In this document: one piece after another, positions 1-8,052 of the stretch
How the letters are laid out: each line of letters begins with the position of its first letter
How positions within the stretch are numbered: the first letter of the stretch is position 1
Assembly: GCA_030599175.1 (NCBI GenBank)
Contig: JAUVON010000024.1
Span: 1 to 16,743 of the forward strand
Length of the DNA stretch: 16,743 bases
Direction: 5' to 3'
DNA from: Desulfobulbaceae bacterium
GTDB lineage: Bacteria > Desulfobacterota > Desulfobulbia > Desulfobulbales > Desulfocapsaceae
The notes under the pieces: model-generated
The model's input: the letters and a program-made list of their open reading frames with translations, nothing else
The model's database searches: none
What the model was told of the DNA's origin: nothing
Made by a program: the position numbers and the translations under genes

Positions 1-222
1 ATGAAAACAGACGGCAGCGGTGAAAATGGTGGCTGTCAGATAGTGAATCACCAGGGTGATTTCATAGTTGCTTGACCAGGCGAACCCTGGCACTTTTATA
101 AGGTTATAGCGCTTATAGAGTGGTAGCTGACCAAAGCCTGAAAAGAGGAGCAGGATGCCGCTGAGGGCGACGACCCAGTGGGTAACGCGAACAGTTAGAG
201 AGTGACGGATGCGTGTGGCCAT
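1..222 (-). CDS. Cytochrome b subunit, formate dehydrogenase-gamma-like (partial, N-terminal 74 residues)
   Basis: Reading leftward from an ATG at 222-220, the frame stays open to the window edge for 74 codons, so only the N-terminus is present. It begins MATRIRHSLTVRVTHWVVAL, has a hydrophobic helix at about residues 16-31, and a second helix starts near residue 55 (IHYLTATIFTAAVCFH). Histidines at 15 and 60 sit where FdnI-type cytochrome b subunits carry heme ligands, and the opening HW followed by a helix is typical of that family. In this family the protein anchors a periplasmic oxidoreductase and passes electrons between iron-sulfur clusters and quinone. Its start overlaps the stop of the iron-sulfur gene by one base (TAATG), so translation is probably coupled. 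The cytochrome b class is fairly sure; the enzyme it serves cannot be told here. Confidence 0.75.
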   Translation of the reverse strand, partial: MATRIRHSLTVRVTHWVVALSGILLLFSGFGQLPLYKRYNLIKVPGFAWSSNYEITLVIHYLTATIFTAAVCFH

Positions 223-1199
223 TATTTATCCTCCGTTTCTGTGGTTTCAACCCTGGTAAGACCGAGAGCGGCAACCACTCCTAGTATGGGGGCTGCAAGG
301 CTGAGCTGTGTCCACAGGTTCTGTTTTTCGAGAATATTTTCCGCCTTGTGAAGGGGAACAGGCTTACCCTTTTTTTTCGGGTTATGGCCGGCGGATAAGG
401 CCTTATCTATTTTGTCAAAAGCTACTGGCGAAAAGTAGATTGTAGAGGTGCCGCCATTTTCATCCATGCCATACAGATATCCCTGTTGACCTTCTTTTAA
501 CTGTGTCGCTTTTGCAAAGATATCTTCACGGCGCCCGATCGTCATTGCCTTCTGTGGACATGAAACCATACAGTAGGGCGTTTTTCCCTCAGCCAGCAGA
601 TCTCTGCAAAGGTCACATTTGTACATGACACCACCACCGGCCACTGGTAGATATTTCTGCCAGAGGGTGTAAATGCCTACACCTGCCTGTCTCTGGGGAA
701 CCGTCCAGGGACAGACTGCGCGACACTTTGCGCCTCCAAAACAGAGGCTGTGATCAATATATACAGGTCCTTCGGCTGTTTTATGTTTGACACCAAAAGG
801 GCAGAGTTTGGCGCAGGGCGGGTTGTCGCAATGCATGCACCGCCTTGGAATAGAAATTTTCTTACCGTCAACCTCTACCTGCTGGACAAAGATCCAGTTG
901 TAGGGGGTGAAACGGTCGATCAAATGCTTCTTGTCCGACCAGTCCTCGTATTTTTTCTGGGGCCAGTAGTTGCGCAGCTGATCCTTATCCACTTTGGGAA
1001 ACAGATCCTTTTTTCCTATTCTGCAGGCAGAAACACAAAGTGGAGTTTCTTTTCCCTCGCAGCCATCGCATTTACTGAGATCGATAAGGGTGGCAAAGGA
1101 GTCCGGGCCGATCCTGGCCTCACTCCTTACTGCCGGCGCCAGTGTAACCAGCCCGGCTGCCCCGACTCCTTTGAGAAAGGTTCTTCTGGAAATTGTCAT
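222..1199 (-). CDS. Tat-exported four-cluster iron-sulfur protein (HybA/FdoH-like beta subunit)
   Basis: A 325-residue electron-transfer subunit. The chosen start (1199) is preceded by AGGAG five bases upstream; an upstream in-frame ATG at 1256 lacks this and would add 19 residues before the signal. The N-terminus has a twin-arginine motif (SRRTFLKG) and hydrophobic stretch, so it should be exported folded. Cysteines fall in four groups: C44/47/55/59, C121/124/129/133, C153/159/163 and C195/198/210/214. A C-terminal hydrophobic segment at about 300-315 could anchor it in the membrane. The architecture (Tat signal, four clusters, C-terminal anchor, a YLYGMDENGG stretch) resembles HybA of hydrogenase 2 and formate dehydrogenase beta subunits. 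The third group lacks one expected cysteine: CFGGAKC stands where the family has CxGCxxC, with Gly156 at the ligand position. It is first in an operon with the cytochrome b. No catalytic subunit lies upstream; one may lie beyond the left edge. Confidence 0.85.
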   Translation of the reverse strand: MTISRRTFLKGVGAAGLVTLAPAVRSEARIGPDSFATLIDLSKCDGCEGKETPLCVSACRIGKKDLFPKVDKDQLRNYWPQKKYEDWSDKKHLIDRFTPYNWIFVQQVEVDGKKISIPRRCMHCDNPPCAKLCPFGVKHKTAEGPVYIDHSLCFGGAKCRAVCPWTVPQRQAGVGIYTLWQKYLPVAGGGVMYKCDLCRDLLAEGKTPYCMVSCPQKAMTIGRREDIFAKATQLKEGQQGYLYGMDENGGTSTIYFSPVAFDKIDKALSAGHNPKKKGKPVPLHKAENILEKQNLWTQLSLAAPILGVVAALGLTRVETTETEDK

Positions 1200-1348
1200 A
1201 GCGTCTCCTGTCATTATTTTTTCAGTAATCCTAGCAAATATCCTACAAATGTCCATGTTTAATTTAATGCTTTATTACCTTCGGAAGGGAAAGAATATCA
1301 GGCAAACGGGAGAAATATTTGATGGTAATGGTGGGGGATGAGTAAGGT

Positions 1349-1377
1349 TTGGCAAGCGATCTGATTCATGATATTAT
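1349..1377 (+). promoter_or_regulatory. Candidate sigma70-type promoter of ppsA
   Basis: TTGGCA at 1349-1354 and TATTAT at 1372-1377 are separated by 17 bases, each one mismatch from consensus. The predicted start near 1384 leaves a leader of about 20 bases that includes the AAGGAGG ribosome site before the ATG at 1405. Found by eye only. Confidence 0.5.
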
Positions 1378-1404
1378 TAAGGGAGAAACAATGAAGGAGG
1401 CCCT

Positions 1405-3795
1405 ATGGAATATATCAGATTTTTTGCAACAGTGGATAATGAGAATGTCGCGCTGGTTGGCGGAAAAAACGCGAGTCTTGGCGAGATGTATCAACATTTG
1501 GCTCATCTGGGAGTCAGTGTTCCCCATGGTTTTTCGACGACCCGTGATGCTTATACTCTGCTTCTTTCTCAAAACAACCTTTCCGGACGTATTGAATCAA
1601 TTATCGGGGAGCTGGATGTTGAGGATGTCACCAGGCTGCAGTCATGCGGCAAGGCGGTTAGAGAGCTGATCTTGAATGAGGGGCTCCCGGCTGAACTTGA
1701 AATCGAGATCATTAAAGCGTACACCCGGCTGTCAGACGAGTACGGTGAGAAAGAGATTGATGTTGCTGTACGTTCCTCGGCCACTGCCGAAGATCTCCCA
1801 GATGCCAGTTTTGCCGGACAGCAGGAGAGTTATTTGAACATCCGTGGTGAACACTCCCTGCTCTTACATGTAAAGAGATGTTTTTCCTCTCTCTTTACCG
1901 ACCGTGCCATCAGCTATCGTCATAGCCGCGGGTTTGATCATCGCAAGGTCGCTCTCTGTGTCGGTGTCCAGAAAATGGTGCGCAGTGATCTCTCCTGCAG
2001 TGGAGTGATGTTTACACTTGATACGCAGAGCGGCAACGACAATGTGATTATGATCAATGGTGTTTTCGGACTGGGTGAGAATATTGTCGGAGGGCGTGTT
2101 AACCCTGATGAATTTTATGTTTTCAAACCGACACTCAAAGAAAACAAAACTGCGATCATCAAGCGTCAGCTCGGTTCAAAAGAGATGAAGATGATCTACG
2201 ATGAAAAGAGCAAGACATTGAATGTCTCTACCACGCCGGATGAGCGTGCACGGTTTACACTCAGTGATGATCAGATCGAAACACTGGCATACCATGCACT
2301 TGCCATCGAAGAACATTACCGCGTGCCGATGGATATTGAATGGGCCATGGATGGTGATAACGGGAAGATCTATATCGTGCAGGCGCGTCCCGAGACTGTA
2401 CATTCCAGGAGGCTTAGTTCCACAAGAGCAAATATTATAGAAAAGTACAGACTGCTGGAGGAGACGTCAGAGCGTACCCGGCTGTTGACCGGCAGAGCAA
2501 TCGGCGAAAAGATCGGTGTTGGAGTGGTGAAGGTGATCCGTGATCTCAGCGAGGCGTCTAAATTTGAGGGAGGGCAAGTACTCGTTACCGACATTACCGA
2601 TCCCGATTGGGAGCCGCTGATGAAAAAAGCGTCGGCCGTTGTGACTAGTAAGGGTGGACGTACCTGCCACGCGGCGATTGTGGCGCGGGAAATCGGAGTG
2701 GCTGCCATTGTCGGTACTTCAAAGGCAATGGAAATCCTCCAGGACGGTATGGAGGTGACGGTCTGCTGCGCCGAAGGTGAAGAGGGGCATGTCTATGAGG
2801 GACGGGTCGATTTTAAACTTGAGTCGATCGATCTGAAAGATCTGGAAGAGCCGAAAACAAAACTCATGATGAATGTCGGCAATCCTGAAAAGGCTCTGGC
2901 CCTTGCTTTGATCCCAAACCAGGGGGTGGGACTGGCACGCATGGAGTTTATTATCAACAACCATATCAAAGCCCACCCGATGGCGCTTTACGATATGTAT
3001 CAAGGTCGATCTGTTAAAGACAGTGAGCAGATTGAACAATTGATGCTGGGCTTTAGTGATCCAAAGAGTTTTTTTATCGATGAACTCTCCGCAGGAATCG
3101 GCATGATTGCGGCAGCCTTCTATCCAAACCCGGTGATCGTGCGCACCAGTGATTTTAAGTCCAATGAGTATAAACATATGCCTGGCGGCGAAGCGTACGA
3201 GAAAGATGAAGAGAACCCGATGATCGGTTTTCGTGGAGCCAGCCGCTACTACTCTGAGGCGTATAAAGAGGCTTTCAAATGGGAGTGTGAGGCGCTTAAA
3301 AAAGTACGTGATGATATGGGGTTGACCAATGTCAAACTGATGCTGCCCTTTGTAAGGACGCCGGATGAGGGTCGCAGGGTGATCGCTATAATGAATGAGA
3401 TGGGCTTAATTCAGGGCCGAAATGACCTTGAGATCTATGCGATGTGTGAGATCCCCAGCAATGTTATCTTCGCCGATGAATTTTTAAAGGTGTTTGACGG
3501 CTATAGCATCGGTTCAAATGATTTGACACAGCTCACCTTGGGCGTAGACCGTGATAGCACCCTGGTGGCACATATTTTTGATGAACGGAACGAAGCGGTG
3601 AAACGGATGCTTAAAATGGCTATCGATGCCTGTAAAAAAGCGGGAAAGTATATCGGTATTTGTGGTCAGGCACCATCGGATTACCCTGAAATCACTGAAT
3701 TTCTGGTTGAGAACGGGATCGATTCGATTTCTCTCAACCCCGACTCGGTTCTCAAGATGCGCCAGGTGGTTGTAGAAATTGAAAAACACCTCTAA
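1405..3795 (+). CDS. ppsA: Phosphoenolpyruvate synthase
   Basis: A 796-residue protein, close to the 792 of E. coli PpsA. It makes PEP from pyruvate and ATP, releasing AMP and phosphate, in the cytoplasm for gluconeogenesis. The N-terminal ATP-grasp domain (about 1-340) has VGGKNASLGEM near residue 18 and RSSATAEDLP at 123-132. The swivelling domain carries GGRTCHAAIVARE with the phospho-carrier His422, matching His421 in E. coli. The C-terminal PEP-binding barrel has IGSNDLTQLTLGVDRD and the catalytic cysteine in GICGQAPSDYPE (Cys753). The start follows AAGGAGG with a five-base spacing. It is divergent from the iron-sulfur operon and has its own probable promoter. The cation ATPase follows after 50 bases. 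Pyruvate phosphate dikinase is less likely on length and on the GRTCHAAIVARE/GICGQ signature. Confidence 0.96.
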   Translation: MEYIRFFATVDNENVALVGGKNASLGEMYQHLAHLGVSVPHGFSTTRDAYTLLLSQNNLSGRIESIIGELDVEDVTRLQSCGKAVRELILNEGLPAELEIEIIKAYTRLSDEYGEKEIDVAVRSSATAEDLPDASFAGQQESYLNIRGEHSLLLHVKRCFSSLFTDRAISYRHSRGFDHRKVALCVGVQKMVRSDLSCSGVMFTLDTQSGNDNVIMINGVFGLGENIVGGRVNPDEFYVFKPTLKENKTAIIKRQLGSKEMKMIYDEKSKTLNVSTTPDERARFTLSDDQIETLAYHALAIEEHYRVPMDIEWAMDGDNGKIYIVQARPETVHSRRLSSTRANIIEKYRLLEETSERTRLLTGRAIGEKIGVGVVKVIRDLSEASKFEGGQVLVTDITDPDWEPLMKKASAVVTSKGGRTCHAAIVAREIGVAAIVGTSKAMEILQDGMEVTVCCAEGEEGHVYEGRVDFKLESIDLKDLEEPKTKLMMNVGNPEKALALALIPNQGVGLARMEFIINNHIKAHPMALYDMYQGRSVKDSEQIEQLMLGFSDPKSFFIDELSAGIGMIAAAFYPNPVIVRTSDFKSNEYKHMPGGEAYEKDEENPMIGFRGASRYYSEAYKEAFKWECEALKKVRDDMGLTNVKLMLPFVRTPDEGRRVIAIMNEMGLIQGRNDLEIYAMCEIPSNVIFADEFLKVFDGYSIGSNDLTQLTLGVDRDSTLVAHIFDERNEAVKRMLKMAIDACKKAGKYIGICGQAPSDYPEITEFLVENGIDSISLNPDSVLKMRQVVVEIEKHL

Positions 3796-3845
3796 GGGTA
3801 TCTTGAAAATTTGTCTTAGATCAGTTCCAAAAATGTATTGCGAAT

Positions 3846-6557
3846 ATGAACAAACATGATCTGTTCAACTCCGCTCAATTGTCACAAAACCCAGCAGCAT
3901 ATGCAGAATCGGGCCAAAATGTTCTAGCCGGACTGCAGAGCTCCAGCCATGGCTTGTCCCTGCAGGAGGCCGCTGCCAGACTGAAAAAATACGGTCGCAA
4001 TGCACTGCCTGAAAGCAAACCACCCGGTATATGCCAGGTTTTCCTACATCAGTTTTCCAGCCCTTTGATTTACGTTTTACTTGCTGCAGGGCTGGTTTCC
4101 ATCATCATTAGAGAATTTTCAGATGGAGCTTTTATCGGAGCAGTTTTACTGATTAACGCAATCATCGGTACTATTCAGGAGTATTCTGCACAAAAATCTG
4201 CCGATGCTTTGCAAAAACTTGTCACTGCAAATGTACATGTCCTGCGCGATGGTGAAACCTATGAAGTCAATGCTGATGAAATTGTACCCGGTGATATTAT
4301 TTCCCTTGAATCCGGTGCCCGCGTTCCTGCGGATATCAGGTTGCTCAGCTGCCATGATCTTGTGATTGATGAATCATTGTTAACGGGTGAATCAATAGCA
4401 GTAGTGAAAAACCATAAGGTGATTCTGGCGGTTGATACCGTACTTGGTGATCGGGGCAATATGGCCTATGCAGGAACCATGGTCAGCCGAGGACGCGGGC
4501 AGGGTGTTGTTGTATCTACTGCTCTTCATACCGAACTTGGGCACATTGCTGAATCTGTGTTGGGCACAAAACATGCGAAAGCACCGTTGCAGATTCGTAT
4601 GGAAATATTTACCCACCGGATCGCAATCTTTGCCGGTCTGGCAGTACTGTTGATGGCCTGTGTGGCCTTTTACCGCGGTATGCCTTTATATGATATTTTT
4701 CTTTCCTCCGTAGCCCTTTCAGTTTCAATTATTCCAGAAGGATTACCGGTGGCCCTGACCGTTGCCCTGGCGATAGGTATGCGGCGGATGGCAAGGCGTG
4801 ATGTTATTGTGCGCAGGTTGGTTGCAGTGGAAGCATTGGGTTCATGCACCTGTATTGCAACAGATAAAACCGGCACCCTGACAGTTAACCAGTTGACCGT
4901 TCGTCAACTGGTATTTCCCGGCCAGGAAGCCTGGGATGTTACTATTCTTACACCTGGGATCATACCTGACAGGGAGCAGCAGGAGCTGGTGCATGAAATA
5001 TGCCGTGCTGCTGTGCTGGCCAATGAAGGATTGCTGGCCCGCCGAAATAATGAATGGGTGCATCATGGTGACGCGGTAGATGTTGCATTGCTGGTCATGG
5101 CACATAAATTCGGGTTTGTCAGAGAGGATAGTACGAGCACTTTTCAGGAATTGGATATCATACCTTTCGAATCAGAGCGGCTGTTCAGCGCCAGTCTGAA
5201 TATGGTCAGTGGCAAACCATACGGTTTTGTCAAGGGGGCTATTGAAAAACTGCTCCCCATGTGCAGTTTAATGGCATCAGCGGGAGAGACAGTCAATATC
5301 AATCGCGCCCTGTTGTTAAACCAGGCTGACCAGCTTGCTGCTAGAGGCTATCGCGTTATCGCACTGGCGTCTGGGGAAGTTGAAATTACGGAAAAGGAAG
5401 ATTTCACTGAACAGCATTTGACAAATTTCAAACTTATCGGCCTGCTGGGGCTTATCGACCCCCTCCGCGTTGAAGCAAAAGGTGCCGTAAAAAGCTGCAG
5501 GGATGCCGGAATCAAAGTGGCCATGATCACAGGCGATCATCCGTCAACTGCATATGCAATTGGCTGTGAACTTGAGCTGGTAGAATCACCGGATCAAGTC
5601 ATCACCGGGGCTGCCCTGAAACAGGCAGTGGCTGATGGGAAAGGGCTGATGGAAATAGACCTGCTAACCAGCCAGGCCCGTGTTTTTGCACGAGTGGAAC
5701 CACAGCAGAAGCTGGACATTGTTCAATCCTTACAGCGAAATGGTCATTTCGTAGCTGTTTCCGGTGATGGAGCCAATGACGCCCCGGCCATCCGTGCAGC
5801 ACAGGTCGGAGTCGCAATGGGAAAAAGCGGCACAGACGTTGCCCGGGAAGCGGCAGAGATTATCATAACCGATGATAATTTTGACTCCATTGTCGCCGGT
5901 GTTGAAGAAGGGAGAATCGCCTACGCTAATGTCAGAAAAGTTATCTTTTTACTGATATCCACCGGGGCTGCCGAACTGGTGTTATTTACACTTTCACTTG
6001 CCACCGGCATGCCGCTTCCTCTAATGGCGGTACAGCTGCTATGGCTTAATCTGGTCACCAATGGCATACAGGATATTGCCCTGGCATTTGAACCTGGTGA
6101 AGGGGGAGAGCTGCAGCAAAAACCAAGGCCACCTCAGGAAGGTATTTTTAACCGCCTGATGATCGAACGTGTGATTCTCTCTGCACTGGTTATAGGCATT
6201 GTTGCTTTTTTATTGTTCAGATGGCTGCTCGATCATGGCTACACTCTTGATGAGGCAAGAAACGGTACCCTGCTGTTGATGGTGCTCTTTGAAAATGTAC
6301 ATGTATTTAACAGCCGGTCGGAAACACTCTCACTGTTTCGTCATAATCCGCTGAGAAACTGCGTGCTCCTTTTCGGCACTGTAGCCGCCCAATTGATACA
6401 TATCGGTGCCATGTATACCCCCTGGCTTGGAAATGTACTCGGTGCACAGCCTGTTTCGTTTGAGAACTGGTTGTTACTGTTAGGGCTGGCCCTGTCTGTA
6501 CTGATTGTTATGGAACTGCATAAACTACTGCGCTTTTATCTGAACAAAATGAGATAA
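3846..6557 (+). CDS. P-type (P2-class) cation-transporting ATPase, Ca2+-ATPase-like
   Basis: A 903-residue inner-membrane cation pump. In order it shows an N-terminal cation-ATPase domain (about 15-85), the actuator loop with TGES at 180-183, IPEGLP in helix M4 (Glu298), the phosphorylation site DKTGTLT with Asp340, the nucleotide-binding domain, GDGAND at 640-645, and the C-terminal helices. The C-terminal half aligns by eye with SERCA: Glu710 matches E771, Asn735 matches N796, Thr738 matches T799 and Glu816 matches E908. Two SERCA calcium ligands differ: N768 is Gly707 and D800 is Asn739 (NLVTNGIQD). Ion specificity therefore cannot be assumed to be calcium. The ribosome site before ATG 3846 is weak and no better start exists. 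It lies 50 bases after ppsA without an obvious terminator between, so co-transcription is possible. Its end is 18 bases from the convergent SpoIIM-family gene. Confidence 0.93.
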   Translation: MNKHDLFNSAQLSQNPAAYAESGQNVLAGLQSSSHGLSLQEAAARLKKYGRNALPESKPPGICQVFLHQFSSPLIYVLLAAGLVSIIIREFSDGAFIGAVLLINAIIGTIQEYSAQKSADALQKLVTANVHVLRDGETYEVNADEIVPGDIISLESGARVPADIRLLSCHDLVIDESLLTGESIAVVKNHKVILAVDTVLGDRGNMAYAGTMVSRGRGQGVVVSTALHTELGHIAESVLGTKHAKAPLQIRMEIFTHRIAIFAGLAVLLMACVAFYRGMPLYDIFLSSVALSVSIIPEGLPVALTVALAIGMRRMARRDVIVRRLVAVEALGSCTCIATDKTGTLTVNQLTVRQLVFPGQEAWDVTILTPGIIPDREQQELVHEICRAAVLANEGLLARRNNEWVHHGDAVDVALLVMAHKFGFVREDSTSTFQELDIIPFESERLFSASLNMVSGKPYGFVKGAIEKLLPMCSLMASAGETVNINRALLLNQADQLAARGYRVIALASGEVEITEKEDFTEQHLTNFKLIGLLGLIDPLRVEAKGAVKSCRDAGIKVAMITGDHPSTAYAIGCELELVESPDQVITGAALKQAVADGKGLMEIDLLTSQARVFARVEPQQKLDIVQSLQRNGHFVAVSGDGANDAPAIRAAQVGVAMGKSGTDVAREAAEIIITDDNFDSIVAGVEEGRIAYANVRKVIFLLISTGAAELVLFTLSLATGMPLPLMAVQLLWLNLVTNGIQDIALAFEPGEGGELQQKPRPPQEGIFNRLMIERVILSALVIGIVAFLLFRWLLDHGYTLDEARNGTLLLMVLFENVHVFNSRSETLSLFRHNPLRNCVLLFGTVAAQLIHIGAMYTPWLGNVLGAQPVSFENWLLLLGLALSVLIVMELHKLLRFYLNKMR

Positions 6558-6575
6558 GGTAAAGAAGGGAATGAG

Positions 6576-7349
6576 TCAGAGTAGGGCATCAAATAATTTT
6601 TGTGTCAGGTGGCCTTCAACCAGTCCGGCGAAGAGCAGACAGAGTATGACAATCAGAATGATTTTTTGTAAAGGAATTTGGTTTTTATATCGTTCTATAT
6701 CTTCAAAAATTTCAGCTGTCATATTTCCTTTGGCCTTTTCCTTGATTAACAGATGTGCGGAAAACGTAACTGCTCCCGCCAGTGCAATGGTTGGGATTTC
6801 AATTATGCCGTGTGGAATCAAGGAGACAAAGCCAATAAAATATGAGCCGAAGATATAACTGGATGTTGAGACAGTCAGGCCGCTTTCAGCACCAAGCAAT
6901 ATCATTCCCAGCCAGGGTATCATCAGCCATACATATACTCTGCGAAGGGGCTCTTCTTCAATTTTTTGACATCCCGGCAGAAAACAGAAAAGCTTCATTC
7001 TCTTTTTACCGCAGAATGCTTTCCGTATATTTTTTGGAAACAGCGAAATGTTATGGGGGTTAAAGAGGGATGCAGTATAAAGAAATGAAATAGTAATCAA
7101 AGCACCCATACTGTTCCAGACAAATAGCACGATTCCTTCGTCAACCCCCAGCTTTGCACCGGTTTGAAAAACAGGAAATGCATAAGAAAGGCGTTTGGTG
7201 GAGATCTCAAAGAGTGTTTCCGGGGCAGTCTTAAGGATTTTAATAAAGAAAATTCCCACTGCAAAACTTAAGGCAAATGAAACAAAATATACCAATATCA
7301 ACTTTGTCCAACTGCTTAAAAACAAAGATTTATCTGTTTTATCAAACAT
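6576..7349 (-). CDS. SpoIIM-family (DUF95-like) integral membrane protein
   Basis: A 257-residue protein with about five hydrophobic segments (near residues 15-38, 72-95, 138-155, 165-200 and 228-244). PHGIIEIPTIALAGA at 179-193 is the hallmark of the stage II sporulation protein M family, which is widespread in non-sporulating bacteria and archaea and has no settled biochemical role there. The family label therefore does not imply sporulation. A cytoplasmic or loop region at 110-130 is rich in Cys, Lys and Phe (C113, C122, C127) and breaks the hydrophobic pattern. There is no good ribosome site before the ATG at 7349, and the base composition is visibly more AT-rich than in flanking genes. 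It converges on the cation ATPase and stands alone on this strand. Confidence 0.75.
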   Translation of the reverse strand: MFDKTDKSLFLSSWTKLILVYFVSFALSFAVGIFFIKILKTAPETLFEISTKRLSYAFPVFQTGAKLGVDEGIVLFVWNSMGALITISFLYTASLFNPHNISLFPKNIRKAFCGKKRMKLFCFLPGCQKIEEEPLRRVYVWLMIPWLGMILLGAESGLTVSTSSYIFGSYFIGFVSLIPHGIIEIPTIALAGAVTFSAHLLIKEKAKGNMTAEIFEDIERYKNQIPLQKIILIVILCLLFAGLVEGHLTQKLFDALL

Positions 7350-7677
7350 ATATTTTAAGAAATTGCAGGTTAGGGTTATTCTTGATTATTGGTAAATATT
7401 CAGGTAGTGCTAGTAGAGATTAGCCCGAACTCTGAATTGTAACCGAGTAGTTACCAATCATTTTATCATAAGGCGGTTATGAAGAAAACACGATTATTTG
7501 AGCTGTCTATGATCAAGGGATTGACGTTTAATAGCCGAGTGGCTCGAACCGTATGAAAGAGCTTGGATCTAAAATGATGAGAAGAAGCTTTTAAGATGCA
7601 GAAGTTGATCCCTGGTCCGACAACCACCGAAAAAAAATTTCCTCAAACAACAAACTTCCAGAAGGAGTCTTGTCAGC
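7350..7677. other. Gene-poor 328-bp intergenic region
   Basis: The gap lies between the divergent SpoIIM-family and SpoIIAA-like genes. It holds the probable flavin oxidoreductase fragment at 7479-7556 and a pair of 8-base inverted repeats, ATTGGTAA at 7388-7395 and TTACCAAT at 7451-7458, plus GTAAC/GTTAC at 7439-7454. I saw no convincing promoter, terminator or RNA gene. The AGAAGGAG ribosome site of the next gene is at 7660-7667. Confidence 0.6.
7479..7556 (+). pseudogene. Remnant of an NADH:flavin oxidoreductase (old yellow enzyme) N-terminus
   Basis: An ATG with AAGG just upstream opens a 25-codon frame ending in TGA at 7554-7556. The peptide contains LFELSMIKGLTFNSRVART, which resembles the conserved opening of old yellow enzyme family proteins (LFEPLxIKGLTLKNRVxRS). 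Those are FMN-dependent oxidoreductases of about 350 or more residues. Nothing family-like follows in any forward frame before the next gene at 7678, so the rest appears deleted. Chance similarity over 20 residues cannot be excluded, and a short functional peptide is possible but less likely. Confidence 0.45.
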
Positions 7678-8052
7678 ATGCTTACAGTTACAATTGATGC
7701 AGTAAAAGGTATTGCAATGCTCAGCCCGAATGGCCCATTATCCGATCAGGACTTTGTGAAAGCTACGGCGGCCATTGATACATACCTGAAAAAGACAGGT
7801 TTGCTCAAGGGCCTTGTTATCAATACAAAATCGTTTCCGGGATGGGATTCGTTTGCGGCACTATCTTCTCACCTCAAATTTGTCAAAGAGCATCATAAAA
7901 AGATATCCCGCATCGCATTTGCCACAGATTCCGTGGTTGGCAATTTTGCTGAAACAGTGGCCAGTCACTTTGTTAACGCAGAAATAAAAGTTTTTTTGTA
8001 TCAAGAATTGAAACAGGCTGTGGATTGGGTTGCCGGATGTCAGGAAAAATAG
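7678..8052 (+). CDS. SpoIIAA/STAS-like protein
   Basis: A 124-residue soluble protein. Its pattern fits the SpoIIAA-like family (STAS fold): an N-terminal beta strand (LTVTIDAVKGIAML), GLLKGLVINTKSFPGWDSFAALSSHLKFVKEHHKKISRIAF in the middle (the FPGWD followed by an amphipathic helix is characteristic), and VNAEIKVFLYQELKQAVDWV at the end, close to the family's AEVRxF...ELxxAxxWL. Family members are small and mostly uncharacterised; some bind lipids or act as partner-switching proteins. AGAAGGAG sits ten bases before the ATG. A 38-residue membrane peptide begins at the base right after its stop, suggesting they are made together. Confidence 0.75.
   Translation: MLTVTIDAVKGIAMLSPNGPLSDQDFVKATAAIDTYLKKTGLLKGLVINTKSFPGWDSFAALSSHLKFVKEHHKKISRIAFATDSVVGNFAETVASHFVNAEIKVFLYQELKQAVDWVAGCQEK

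Noticed and set aside
750..1341. Plus-strand frames of 115-170 codons opposite the iron-sulfur gene
   Set aside because: They overlap a gene with clear motifs on the other strand and their products have no recognisable features.
2719..3177. 152-codon antisense frame inside ppsA
   Set aside because: It lies wholly within a well-supported gene and its translation shows no family pattern; it is a by-product of the ppsA codon pattern.
3791..3820. TCTAAG/CTTAGA inverted repeat after ppsA as a terminator
   Set aside because: A six-base AT-rich stem overlapping the stop codon, with an 18-base loop and no T run, is too weak.
7388..7458. ATTGGTAA/TTACCAAT pair as a mobile-element boundary
   Set aside because: Only eight bases each, 55 bases apart, with no flanking duplication or coding content; kept only as a note on the intergenic region.
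7553..7594. 13-codon frame starting ATGAAAGAGCTT overlapping the flavin oxidoreductase remnant stop
   Set aside because: It has no ribosome site, no recognisable pattern and is too short to support.
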